This document shows, in pieces, positions 33,901-40,800 of a DNA stretch of 64,000 bases. How positions within the stretch are numbered: the first letter of the stretch is position 1; each line of letters begins with the position of its first letter. The stretch comes from Zonotrichia leucophrys gambelii. Its lineage: Eukaryota > Chordata > Aves > Passeriformes > Passerellidae. The stretch covers positions 10,480,599 through 10,544,598 of the forward strand of contig NC_088177.1 in NCBI RefSeq assembly GCF_028769735.1. The letters are read 5' to 3'. The translations under genes and the position numbers were made by a program. The notes beneath the pieces were generated by a model. That model was not told the DNA's origin. It worked only from the letters and a program-made list of their open reading frames with translations, and searched no databases.

Positions 33901-36639
33901 GCACCAAGCTGTGACAGGTTTGGGGGTTTGTTGTGGCTGAATGTGGTGTCCACAGAGACCCACAACACTTTAGGGAAGACCAGTGGTGTTCTCCAGGTAT
34001 TAACCATATTTTTATACTTTCTCAATGACTAATTAGAGTTTCTTGGTTGGTTTTGCAGCATGGAGGAGTGTGAGGCCCTGTGTACCAGGCTGGCCATCAT
34101 GGTGAATGGGAGTTTCCAGTGCATTGGCTCTTTGCAGCACATCAAGAGCAGGTCAGTAAAGTAAACCTATTTCACTTTTACTGAACAGCCTCTGGAGTTA
34201 CTGACCTACAGCTCTGAGTGCTCAGAACATGAGACCTGTGTTATCAAAACAATGACATTTCCTGGTTCATGTCCCTTAAACAGTGCTGAAATTCTGTGTT
34301 AACTAGTGCACTTTCTACTCCCTCACAGCCTGCCTTCCCAGAATGTGTCCCCCAAAGTATTCTGTTCACTGCTACAAATGAGAAATGTGTATTAGGGCTG
34401 AGCTTTGGTTTTATTAGTTATATTAATAGCTCAGCTTCTTTCTAAGTTACACTGCAGGTTAACAACCCTGACCCCATTCAAGCTGCACCATTCCTGGATT
34501 AGATTTCCCCAAAGAGGCTGTGCAGCACTCTCAAAGGAGTTTCTTCATCTGTTTTTCTCTTTCCTACAGTGTTAATTGTGATTTTCTTTCTCCCCCAGAT
34601 TTGGAAGAGGATTCACTGTGAAGATGCACTTAAACAGCAGCACAGTTTGCACTGAGAAGCTGACAGAGTTCATGAAGTCACACTTCCCAAATACATGCCT
34701 GAAGGTAAGCAAGGCAAATGCTTTCACGAGGGGCTTTCAAAATCCCTTCAAACTGACCAAGGAGATCCTTGCAGGGTGGGCATCTTGTGACAAACTGTGC
34801 ACATAGATCTGAGCTCCCAGAGCCACACTTGTCACTGCTTTCAGCTGCATTTTCTGAGGGCTGGAGCACTCCAGTTCCTGGTGGCTGAAGTAACATCAGC
34901 CAAGGAGCTGCAGTGACCCTGGAAGGCAGCTGTTAGGTGCCCCTCTGCCCTGGGAATGCCCTTCCCTCTGAAGCCTGGAATGGATGGAAACCCAATTTAG
35001 GTTCAGTGGGTAGAGATGTTTCCAGTACTTCCAGTAACTGAGTAATTGTAAAACCAAAGTAACTGAGTCACAAATCCCATCCATTGGCTGTAACCCAATC
35101 TCTGCATGAATCAAAACTGCACACCTGGAGCTGGAAAATGCCATGGGCACTGTTGGATCCAGCTGTTGGATTTGTTGGCTCTGGGCTTTCTCCCACCACT
35201 CCTGTCCCCACAGGATCAGCATTTCAAGATGGTGGAGTACCACGTCCCGGTCTCTGCAGGAGGGGTAGCAAATATATTTGATCTCCTGGAAGGCAACAAA
35301 GCAGCCTTCAACATCAGGCACTTCTCTGTGAGTCAGACAACGCTGGAGGAGGTAAGGAATTAAAATGTGAGGCCATCCATTTAAAACTGCTAACAGGGGA
35401 GCAGAATGATGGTTACACATAATGGACTGCTGCACACAATAGACTACAGTTTGAAAGGGATTTCCATCTATATTCCTCCTGGGGGTACTTAGTCAGCACT
35501 GCTGCCTCCAGGTACCTCTGCTGGTGCTAGGGAAGCACACAGAAAGCTGCCTGGAGCATAAAGGATCTATTCTTCCCTCTGCCACTGCTGATTTCAGGAG
35601 CCTCGTGGGTGTGGGTGAAGGGCAGGATTATGAATCACCCCCAAGTCCAGGGCTAGGCTTTCCACCAGTCCTGAAAACATGCTTAATTTCACTGTTCAGG
35701 TTTTAAGTTCACTTAGCATTACTCCAAACTTTGGGGTTCATTCCATTTTCCCTGGGAAGAGCATTCCCAATGGCAACAAAATCTCATAGGGAGCACATCA
35801 GCTGAAGGGATTGCCACAAGGACTGTCCAGCAGAAATCACCCTGTTGAGCATCAGCACCTGGAATGTTAGGTTTGTCCCAGACAGAGGAGCAGAGCTGCA
35901 GCCCTGCAGTGCCATGGACTGCGACACAGCAGTCTGGGAGGGATTCCCTCAGTGCTGCTCCAGTAAGGGGCAGTGGCTGTGAGAGAAACAGGCAGGCAAA
36001 GCGCAGGAAGCCCCAGCTCAAATTCTGTGGGAGGACAGCTTGGCTCTGTGAATATGCAAATGTGATTGCAGGGAGTGTTCTGGTGAGAGTCCTTTCTGTA
36101 TTCATTAGCTGCTGTTGAAAGGAAGGCTGTTATGTGTGGTTTCACACACCTCTCTGTACACTCTGCAGTTGTGTGTGCACAGATGTCAATTACACAGGGA
36201 CAGATGGGTTTATGAAGTAATCATGGGACTGTATTACAGTGTGATTGAAAGGAGCACTGCATGGGCAGTGCCTGGCTGGCTCCTGAGGAGCCTGAGCTGC
36301 AGGACAATGAGGTTCCATGCAGGAATGTCTGCACATCCATTTATTGACATGAGCCCACAGAAGCCCAACCATTTGCAATTCTCAAATTCAGCGTGAATCC
36401 ATCCCCAAGCGAGCTCTCCAGGCTCACAGTCAAATGAACAGCCATGCCTTTTTTATATTCATTCATGTCATAAATTATTTATGCTGTCACACACTGACTG
36501 TTTTCCTTTAAACTTGCAGGTTTTCATCAACTTTGCTAAAGATCAAGCAGATCCTGATGGCGCGGATGCGGGTCCTGATGTGACATTGGACAGCTCTGAC
36601 ACAAGTAGCCAGGCTAGCACCATAAGCTCCATCTATTGA
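1..36639 (+). CDS. ABCA12: ABCA12 (ATP-binding cassette A12), 3' part, 32 exons, 5' end off the window
   Basis: Full-size ABC-A lipid transporter; in vertebrate skin ABCA12 loads glucosylceramides into lamellar granules for the permeability barrier. I chained 32 GT-AG exons with matching phases into 1547 residues plus stop: 1-25, 2616-2730, 4083-4412, 5244-5313, 5415-5549, 6214-6369, 7099-7276, 8747-8965, 9582-9778, 10383-10543, 11281-11505, 12293-12431, 14012-14264, 15920-16006, 16793-16886, 18331-18458, 19374-19461, 19922-20027, 23624-23678, 24390-24567, 26678-26793, 27507-27666, 28951-29219, 30215-30425, 31865-31974, 32520-32664, 32793-32927, 33710-33813, 34059-34151, 34599-34704, 35214-35351, 36520-36639. 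Order: TMD1 (about residues 20-250), NBD1 (290-520), extracellular loop 2 (about 690-905), TMD2 (920-1150), NBD2 (1200-1450), tail. The two NBDs, the degenerate second signature and the following BARD1 gene identify ABCA12 over ABCA13 or ABCA1. No frameshift or in-frame stop was seen. Introns not described separately held nothing I recognised. Confidence 0.96.
893..1545 (+). repeat. Direct duplication of a ~326-bp unit with AT microsatellite
   Basis: The block starting gatgtttgctcaattattaa (902) recurs as aatgtttgctcaattattaa (1228), followed in both by ctcaaggctttggatttgca, ttattgcacagttatcatac and an AT array ending gtgccattatatatttatat (1107 and 1459). Expansion of the AT array in copy 2 shifts the offset from 326 to 352. 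A short third fragment (tttcagaggg) sits at 1191. Confidence 0.9.
1546..1745 (+). repeat. AT-rich low-complexity DNA
   Basis: Continuation of TATA/ATATT-type repeats after the duplicated unit in the first intron of the window; almost no G or C. Confidence 0.85.
2616..2730 (+). CDS. ABCA12: ABCA12 exon: start of TMD1
   Basis: Acceptor tttacag ends at 2615. The first base completes the split Met codon. Residues 8-46 contain a long hydrophobic helix ([17 protein letters not shown]) and end in EKDLRLYE, the conserved ABCA cytoplasmic link. The donor is at 2731, phase 0. Confidence 0.95.
3537..3645 (+). repeat. 58-bp tandem duplication
   Basis: agtttcttctgggtttatca begins at 3537 and again at 3595, followed in both by gcagttttatgcaag. 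Two copies, intronic. Confidence 0.9.
4083..4412 (+). CDS. ABCA12: ABCA12 exon: TMD1 helices
   Basis: This is the longest exon in the fragment, at 110 codons in phase 0 on both sides. It opens with YMKMMGVN, the ABCA coupling segment, and carries three hydrophobic helices, with [14 protein letters not shown] between the last two. The acceptor is ctgtgcag and the donor is gtgagt at 4413. Confidence 0.97.
5244..5313 (+). CDS. ABCA12: ABCA12 exon: TMD1
   Basis: 70 bp encoding [20 protein letters not shown], a block strongly conserved in ABCA transporters. The donor gtgagt at 5314 leaves phase 1. Confidence 0.95.
5415..5549 (+). CDS. ABCA12: ABCA12 exon: end of TMD1
   Basis: 135 bp in phase 1 on both sides. 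It encodes [11 protein letters not shown], then a hydrophobic helix through [17 protein letters not shown]. Only 101 bp of intron separate it from the preceding exon. Confidence 0.95.
6214..6369 (+). CDS. ABCA12: ABCA12 exon: linker after TMD1
   Basis: Encodes [18 protein letters not shown] followed by a variable cytoplasmic linker to NBD1. The donor gtatgt at 6370 is inferred from phase continuity with the next exon. The linker is poorly conserved, so the 3' edge is slightly less sure than for other exons. Confidence 0.85.
7099..7276 (+). CDS. ABCA12: ABCA12 exon: NBD1 Walker A
   Basis: Encodes [20 protein letters not shown] and continues to the Walker A motif GHNGAGKTT (residues 326-334). 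The acceptor follows tgtccaag, with a weak pyrimidine tract. The donor gtgtgt at 7277 splits the Ile codon after the Walker A (phase 2). Confidence 0.93.
8747..8965 (+). CDS. ABCA12: ABCA12 exon: NBD1 Q-loop
   Basis: Encodes [20 protein letters not shown], the Q-loop region [11 protein letters not shown] (Gln 373) and the start of the helical subdomain. The acceptor is ccctcag; the donor at 8966 splits the Arg codon. Confidence 0.96.
9582..9778 (+). CDS. ABCA12: ABCA12 exon: NBD1 signature and Walker B
   Basis: Carries the intact ABC signature [10 protein letters not shown] (from residue 427) and Walker [14 protein letters not shown] with catalytic Glu 452. Both are canonical, so NBD1 should bind ATP normally and supply a normal signature to the NBD2 Walker A site. 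Confidence 0.97.
10383..10543 (+). CDS. ABCA12: ABCA12 exon: NBD1 switch histidine
   Basis: Encodes [20 protein letters not shown] with the switch His (residue 483), then [18 protein letters not shown]. It ends in phase 0 after TKKK. Confidence 0.97.
11281..11505 (+). CDS. ABCA12: ABCA12 exon: post-NBD1 regulatory region
   Basis: 75 codons in phase 0 on both sides, after a strong cttttttcag acceptor. Contains [20 protein letters not shown] and [10 protein letters not shown], the first ABCA post-NBD regulatory subdomain. The first few residues diverge from the mammalian protein. Confidence 0.95.
12293..12431 (+). CDS. ABCA12: ABCA12 exon: variable cytoplasmic linker
   Basis: Begins VFLNLTKEL, the NBD1 counterpart of the VFxNF motif near the C-terminus, and continues into a polar, poorly conserved linker ending FTERD. 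The donor gtactc at 12432 is not a consensus sequence beyond GT, but it gives phase 1 and joins the next exon at a conserved RDD. Confidence 0.9.
13680..14033 (+). repeat. 89-bp minisatellite, four copies, spanning an exon boundary
   Basis: Four tandem copies, of which the first is 6 bp shorter. Landmark aaatgcagagccatgaccca recurs with its ATG at 13713, 13796, 13885 and 13974. The acceptor-like cag plus accagctgctgatcagg recurs with exon-like starts at 13745, 13834, 13923 and 14012, exactly 89 bp apart. Copy 2 has one substitution (ctcctgatc). The last copy contains the real acceptor and the first 22 coding bases of the next exon. Confidence 0.95.
14012..14264 (+). CDS. ABCA12: ABCA12 exon: start of TMD2 / extracellular loop 2
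   Basis: Encodes [30 protein letters not shown] (a conserved ABCA motif), a hydrophobic helix ([19 protein letters not shown]) and [11 protein letters not shown]. The acceptor at 14010-14011 is inside the last unit of the minisatellite. Only this acceptor keeps the frame open; equivalents upstream lead to TGA. The donor is gtgagt at 14265. Confidence 0.93.
14290..14770 (-). mobile_element. LTR-like interspersed repeat in intron, minus orientation (3' part of span uncertain)
   Basis: Resembles a songbird endogenous-retrovirus LTR read on the minus strand. A TATA-like ctttatataaag lies at 14678-14689, and tttatt at 14358-14363 gives AATAAA about 315 bp downstream on that strand. The + strand begins TGATGCC just 25 bp past an exon donor. 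I could not place the far edge or find target-site duplications. No coding part is present. Confidence 0.4.
15920..16006 (+). CDS. ABCA12: ABCA12 exon: extracellular loop 2
   Basis: 87 bp, phases 2 and 2. Encodes [18 protein letters not shown] and then the Cys-containing CMNES. NET and NES are possible N-glycosylation sites. It aligns with the FPGIDNMCLN stretch of the mammalian loop. Confidence 0.9.
16793..16886 (+). CDS. ABCA12: ABCA12 exon: extracellular loop 2
   Basis: 31 codons including [11 protein letters not shown] and a Cys-rich CNCTDG with an N-glycosylation sequon. It ends in phase 0 before gtaact. Divergent, as expected for the large luminal loop; phase and Cys spacing support it. 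Confidence 0.88.
18331..18458 (+). CDS. ABCA12: ABCA12 exon: extracellular loop 2
   Basis: The acceptor tctcccctcag is strong. Encodes [20 protein letters not shown] and [13 protein letters not shown], with two sequons (NYT, NVT), ending QKR with the Arg codon split at donor 18459. Confidence 0.93.
18595..18731 (+). repeat. A-rich low-complexity tract
   Basis: About 137 bp made almost only of A with scattered T and single G (AAAAT/AAAAG-type units), starting about 135 bp downstream of an ABCA12 donor. No retroposon body was recognised in front of it. Confidence 0.9.
19374..19461 (+). CDS. ABCA12: ABCA12 exon: extracellular loop 2
   Basis: Encodes [11 protein letters not shown], a diagnostic ABCA12 stretch, then [14 protein letters not shown] with a sequon (NRT). 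It ends in phase 0. Confidence 0.95.
19922..20027 (+). CDS. ABCA12: ABCA12 exon: extracellular loop 2, conserved YHSLP block
   Basis: Encodes [20 protein letters not shown], nearly invariant in ABCA12, then [16 protein letters not shown] with a sequon (NET). The donor is gtaagt at 20028, phase 1. A 3.6-kb intron follows in which I saw no gene. Confidence 0.96.
23624..23678 (+). CDS. ABCA12: ABCA12 small exon before TMD2
   Basis: 55-bp exon encoding [17 protein letters not shown], matching the HPYPG segment of ABCA12. Two overlapping donors are possible (gtaatg at 23674, gtaaga at 23679). The second keeps phase with the next exon and has the better consensus. Confidence 0.88.
23965..23998 (+). 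repeat. GAT/AAT trinucleotide microsatellite
   Basis: A run of ATG/ATA/AAT trinucleotides after a short A-rich stretch, in an ABCA12 intron. Confidence 0.9.
24118..24290 (+). mobile_element. CR1 LINE 3' end (truncated)
   Basis: Contains the hallmark CR1 3' block: ccctggaagtgtccaaggcc, then a tctggacaggcttggagc-like segment, a gggatggaatgggatgagct-like segment and cccttccagcc. CR1 is the dominant avian LINE and is usually 5'-truncated, as here. No ORF remains. Confidence 0.75.
24390..24567 (+). CDS. ABCA12: ABCA12 exon: TMD2
   Basis: Encodes a hydrophobic helix ([20 protein letters not shown]), then [20 protein letters not shown], a highly conserved intracellular loop, and [11 protein letters not shown]. 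Phase 2 in, phase 0 out. Confidence 0.97.
24799..24918 (+). repeat. AT dinucleotide microsatellite
   Basis: Interrupted (TA)n array of about 120 bp in an ABCA12 intron. Confidence 0.92.
25662..26035 (+). repeat. 52-bp minisatellite, about seven copies
   Basis: The block cctgccctgcaggagg recurs at 25682, 25734, 25788, 25841, 25893, 25945 and 25997, spacing 52-54 bp. Each unit also has a gcagcagcacaggga-like segment and a ggatccc- or gggtccca-like join. Because 52 is not a multiple of three and the unit lacks stops on the minus strand, overlapping long open frames appear there; they are by-products of the repeat. Confidence 0.95.
26678..26793 (+). CDS. ABCA12: ABCA12 exon: TMD2 helices
   Basis: Encodes [20 protein letters not shown] and then [11 protein letters not shown], two hydrophobic helices. 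The Gly codon is split at donor gtaagt (26794). Starts just after acceptor tttgcag. Confidence 0.95.
27296..27425 (+). mobile_element. CR1 LINE 3' end fragment
   Basis: Has the CR1 3' landmarks gggagtgttcaaagccaggt, ggacagggcttggagcaacc and gggggtggaactggatgggc, followed by tcaactcaaaccatccaatg. Fragment only, in an ABCA12 intron about 80 bp before the next exon. Confidence 0.75.
27507..27666 (+). CDS. ABCA12: ABCA12 exon: TMD2
   Basis: Encodes [32 protein letters not shown] and VVFLLSQEK, the conserved core of the second membrane domain. The acceptor is atttatag; ends in phase 0. Confidence 0.96.
28951..29219 (+). CDS. ABCA12: ABCA12 exon: end of TMD2
   Basis: Follows a strong poly-T tract. 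Encodes [36 protein letters not shown] and a last helix ([16 protein letters not shown]). The donor gtaagt begins at 29220 and gives phase 2. An LTR-like repeat begins 40 bp downstream. Confidence 0.96.
29259..29617 (-). mobile_element. Solo LTR-like element, minus orientation
   Basis: Matches my recollection of an abundant songbird LTR. + strand edges are TGTTCACAGG and ...AAGAAACA. tttatt at 29322-29327 supplies AATAAA on the minus strand. It is followed immediately by gtaacatctggagcctca, a near copy (17/18) of 29224-29241 before the element. No internal genes remain. Confidence 0.6.
30215..30425 (+). CDS. ABCA12: ABCA12 exon: linker and start of NBD2
   Basis: Encodes an acidic linker ([20 protein letters not shown]) and the first beta strands of NBD2 ([18 protein letters not shown], then [12 protein letters not shown]). 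The donor is gtgagt at 30426, phase 0. Confidence 0.96.
31865..31974 (+). CDS. ABCA12: ABCA12 exon: NBD2 Walker A
   Basis: Encodes [20 protein letters not shown], with canonical Walker [10 protein letters not shown] at residues 1237-1245. The donor gtatgg at 31975 is in phase 2. Confidence 0.97.
32520..32664 (+). CDS. ABCA12: ABCA12 exon: NBD2 Q-loop
   Basis: Encodes [20 protein letters not shown] with Q-loop Gln 1286. The donor gtgagt at 32665 is followed by an intron of only 128 bp. Confidence 0.97.
32793..32927 (+). CDS. ABCA12: ABCA12 exon: NBD2 degenerate signature
   Basis: Encodes [20 protein letters not shown]: the LSGG signature is replaced by CSYG (residues 1338-1341), as in mammalian ABCA12, then PSILLL before Walker B. 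45 codons, phase 0 on both sides. Confidence 0.97.
33710..33813 (+). CDS. ABCA12: ABCA12 exon: NBD2 Walker B and switch His
   Basis: Starts with [20 protein letters not shown] (catalytic Glu 1363) and ends VILTSH with the switch His 1395. Canonical NBD2 catalytic residues are present. Confidence 0.97.
34059..34151 (+). CDS. ABCA12: ABCA12 exon: NBD2 C-terminal part
   Basis: Encodes [20 protein letters not shown] and [10 protein letters not shown], highly conserved among ABCA proteins. Phases 2 and 2. Confidence 0.97.
34599..34704 (+). CDS. ABCA12: ABCA12 exon: post-NBD2 regulatory region
   Basis: Encodes [20 protein letters not shown], then [12 protein letters not shown]. The acceptor is tcccccag; ends in phase 0 at gtaagc. 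Confidence 0.96.
35214..35351 (+). CDS. ABCA12: ABCA12 exon: post-NBD2 regulatory region
   Basis: 46 codons encoding [29 protein letters not shown] and [10 protein letters not shown]. The acceptor is tccccacag; phase 0 on both sides. Confidence 0.97.
36520..36639 (+). CDS. ABCA12: ABCA12 terminal coding exon
   Basis: Starts VFINFAKDQ (VFINFA at residues 1509-1514, the C-terminal motif also found in ABCA1) and ends [11 protein letters not shown] before TGA at 36637-36639. The tail is shorter than the mammalian one, which as I recall continues about a dozen residues past the STIS block. Confidence 0.95.
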   Translation, partial: VFINFAKDQADPDGADAGPDVTLDSSDTSSQASTISSIY

Positions 36640-37890
36640 AGGGATCATAGAAGCTGGGGAAAAGCCCTGACAGCCCTTCCAACCCTGTTTTAAGTGATTT
36701 TAGGGTGATGGGGATAAGCAGTCCCACTTTCTTAAAGTACTTTGTTTTTTTGATAAGCGCTTAATTTACGTCACTAGGAACGTGGTAGATCTTTGAGACT
36801 GGCACTTGGTTACAAATCAGATTGGGCTTTCCACAGGTTCTTTCCCCTTCACCCCCAATTCTTGTTTTATGATCACTGTAATGGCTGTGAGGATCTAAAC
36901 ACCACCTGCTGCTTGTGGCTGTGATGGAGCAGAGGAGCTGTGGGCACTGCAGGTGTCTGAGCACAGAGCAGCCCCACAGCCACAGAGGAAAGCCACACTC
37001 CTCTCCCTGCTCAGCAGCAGACTTGCTGGGTGAAAGTGGCTCAGTTCTGACAGGCTCTCCCTGGGGAAATGGGGCTCATGGCCTTGCCCCTCCTCACAGG
37101 GGGGTTGTGAGGATGCAGGTGTTAAATACTGACAGTGGCAAAGGCCATCTTTGGTAATGACACAGAGCTTCTCTGGTTATGTCAGCACAAATATAACTAT
37201 TTTGTAAGCTAGTGCTTCCAGTGGTTTTGGTTTGTTCCTGTAGCTTATTCCAGCTCTGTGTAACTCCTCAAGAGAGTCCTCTGGTCCCAGGCAGTTCCTG
37301 GCTCTTGGCACTCAGTGGAAGATGATTCCCCCAGGAGCCCCTTTCTCCTTCTGGCTGGAGTTCAGGGCTGCTCTGGAACAGCCAAGGAGTGGAACAGGGC
37401 AGGTCTGCTGGCTGAATGCTCTGACAGGAAGAAGCTCTTTGCTTCATAAGATTGTATTTCCCTGAGCACAGCAGAAGCAAGGAGCATCCCCCTTGCTCAT
37501 AAAGCCTCCATCTGCAGCAGCTTTGCCTCTCTGTGTCCTCTCCAGTGACCTTCCTCCTCAGCCCCATGTGCTGGCTGCCCCCTGACCCTGGAGCTGTGTT
37601 TTCCCACATAACAAGGCATCATTAGCTCCTGCTTCAAAGACTCTGCCTGCTGGCTTGGAGGGAGTGCTCTGCCCATTCTGAGAGCAGCCCCCAGCAGCTG
37701 AGTTCAGCACACCACCACACACACCTTGCTCTCTTCCCCCAGAATGATTAATAGATAGGATAGTTTAATATGATTCTTTATTAGATGTATCAGCATAAGG
37801 CCCCAGAGACTCGGGTTTGGGTCAGGGCATTGATGTACCTTCAAGCACAAAATGAACTTCAACTCTGAGCTCAATAAACTTGCTGTTGCT
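36640..37890 (+). other. ABCA12: Probable ABCA12 3' UTR
   Basis: Lies between the ABCA12 stop codon and the first clear AATAAA (37873-37878), which is followed by a GT-rich tgctgttgctgg. No competing gene structure. The true cleavage site cannot be seen; an ATTAAA at 38331 is an alternative. Confidence 0.45.
37873..37878 (+). promoter_or_regulatory. ABCA12: Candidate ABCA12 polyadenylation signal
   Basis: AATAAA in gctcaataaacttgctgttg, with a T/G-rich stretch directly downstream. About 1.2 kb after the stop codon. Confidence 0.4.
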
Positions 37891-37899
37891 GGTAAAACA

Positions 37900-40800
37900 G
37901 ATTGCAGATAAAGCCTTCCCTTGTGAGACCTGGGGTGGCCCACACAACTTACCTGGGTTCACCTACACAATTCCAGCCAGGTGGTTTCTTCTTCCTTTTC
38001 TTCTCCTTCCCTCAAACTAATTTAAATCAAAGGACCCTTTGATGAAAGCTGCAATGACACATCTTTGCTACCCTGACCATGAGTTTGACTAGTTCAGCTT
38101 CTCTGTGATGCCAGGGTTTGCTGTGAGAATTGTGCAAGGAGCAGCACTTTGTAAAACCCCAAACACCCTTGGTATTCAGTGGCATGCTGAAGTTCAAGGT
38201 TTAGCTGCTGCAAGGAGGTCATGTCCTCTCCTTGGTCTTGGTGGAAACTTCCTACTGATAGTAGGAGGAGTTTTATTATGGATTGAAAGTATTATAGAGC
38301 TTTGAATTATGCCTCAACCTGCTGACTGTAATTAAAACTGGGATTCAGCTTCTTTGCAGAATGCATTTGACACCTGCAGTTTATAAGTGACTGAAAAAGC
38401 TGCCCAGACATCCATTGTAGCTTCTATTATTATATCTCCAGCTCTGCAAAAGCTCTTTTTTCTCATTTTCATTGCACATCTTACACAGATCACAGTATAA
38501 AATTAAGCTTTTCTCTAATAGATGGCTTGTGCTCCCTGCAAAGGACTCAGAGCATGAATGCCAATGATTTAAATGCAGCCTTGTAATACCAATCAGAGTA
38601 TTATTTTATTATGTCGATGGCTTTGCAACTGGCAGTGAAAGATGGATCTTCAGACTCTGTCCAGATGTATTTTACATGTAATTGAGGGAGACTGATACAA
38701 AACTATTCTTTTGTCCCTTTAGAGCCTACTAATCAAACAGGAAAAAAAAAAAAAAAAAAAAAGGAAGTGATTCATTGGAATACTTCAGCAAGTTGCAATT
38801 TAATTGTGTAAAATAGAGTTTTGAGGAGAAAAAAAGCCAAAAGCATCCTTTGAATTCCCACCCAATTCTGGCATTAATAGAAACATCTGCTCCGTGTGAA
38901 ATGTGTCACGGCCATGATCTACAATCCCCGCTCTCACTCGCAGGTAAAAATAAACCATCTGCTCTTGCAATCAAGGCTCTGGGTATTGGTCCAAGCAAGG
39001 CACAGTTTATTTACTGGGGGAATTGAACTGAGGCCCGTGGAGAAGCAGCTACATCCGTTTGGGGGCTGGAAGCATCTGGCAGGGAGCTTGTACATAACGT
39101 CACCAGGAGCTGCATTAGCATTCCTGCCACTTTCCAAACATCCCATTCCCTGCAGAGCCTCAGATCCATTCTGGCCCTTCTGGAAGAAGGACATGCTCCA
39201 AGCTCAATTCGAGGCAAAACCTTGGAAGCCAGCACCCTCCATGCCTCCCATCACCTCCCTGTCCCAGGGGTGGCCAGGAATGCAGAGCACTGCCTGAGAA
39301 ACCACCGGTTAGAATCTGAAAGGTTTTGAGCAGGGTCTACAGGACAGGAGTGTCATACTGTGTGTCCCCCACTGGCAGCCCTCTCTGAACCACCACAAAA
39401 ATTTTGGCTTTACATGACTCTGCTTCCAAAATGAGCCACCTGGCTGCCTCCTTCCTCTGGCCTGAGCAGGGAGCTGGGATTGCTGCGAACCACGGCACAC
39501 ACCTCTCCAGGAGCCAGAGACGAGTGTGTGTTCCAGGGGAAACAAGCTTTTCATCTTCCTCCTTTAAAGCAGCGTCACCTCAGTCACCCCAATATCCCCC
39601 GAGGGGGCAGCAGTGCCAGGGCGAGCCCGCCCAGCGCGGTCACACAGCCCCGGGGCGTTAATTGGCACTGGCTTCATTTAAAATGCATTTAACACCAGGG
39701 ACAGGCAGGGCAGTCGCTAAGCAGGGCCGGGGAGTCAAGGAGGAATTGCAGAATTGGTTGTGTGCATTGGCAGGCTGATTGAAGTGAGGTTTGTAATTGG
39801 AGTTGTGGACTTGGAGACAGTGATTCAAATCTCCATCCTGCCTTTATCACTTTGTGCTGCTGATGGGAGCACGGTGCTGCTCCCTTAGCTCTGCTCTCGG
39901 TGCAAATGGCACTGAGGGTTTGGCAGGGTCAGAAAGGGTCTGGCAGGGCTGGGGAAAACTCTTCAGAGGAGCCTGTGTTAAGTAAAATATTGTAAATATC
40001 AATTCAAGGTCTCTAATGGGATTTTTTGGTCCTTTCACGAGAGCTGCAGGAGTGGTTTTGTTACTGGGTCAGTTCAGTAAACATGTTTACAGCTCAGATG
40101 AACACATCCAGGTAAACAAAATTCAGTGGCTGCTGGAGCTTAGGGGCTGGTGGTGCCCAAGGACCTGTAGCCTGTGAGGAGTCACTCCTGGGATCCAGAA
40201 TTTGAGGGATCCATCCTCATAACTGGCTCATAAACAATGGGGTTTAGCCTGTTGGAAGAGCTTCAGCTTCCTTCCATTGCTGCAGCCTCACTGAAGTTGC
40301 TGGGAGGCTTTTTGCAAGCCAAGAAAAATATCTGTCTCTTCAGTTAATAGTCGAAGGGTTATTTTGTGAGCTGGTGAAGAAAGAAAAATGGGTTTTGGAT
40401 GGCAACAGCACATAGCATGATTTTACTCTTTTTTTTTTTTTTTGTGGACAACAGCTGTGATCTTGCATAGCTCTAACAAAGTATCAACAGCATATTAAAA
40501 GTAAGCACAACACAGAAAAGCAGCAGTGGGGAATGACAAAAAAAAATGAATTCACCAGAATTATCATTCCATGGCAGTATTTAAAGAAAAAAAATCACTC
40601 TAATTAATTTAGTTGTTCGGGGAGAGGATGGAAAGAAGGAAGATGGCACTGAAATAATAAGAAGAACATTAGTAAGGGACACAGCCAGCTCTTGCTGTTG
40701 GCTCTGCTCCTCATGCTGCTCACATACACAGCACTGGGAAGGAGGGAGCACAATGGGGAGTGCAGCCCATTTTGGGCCAGACCTGACTCCTCAAAATATC

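Noticed and set aside
38742..38762. 21-base poly-A run as the tail of a processed pseudogene
   Set aside because: No retrocopy body or target-site duplication could be recognised upstream.
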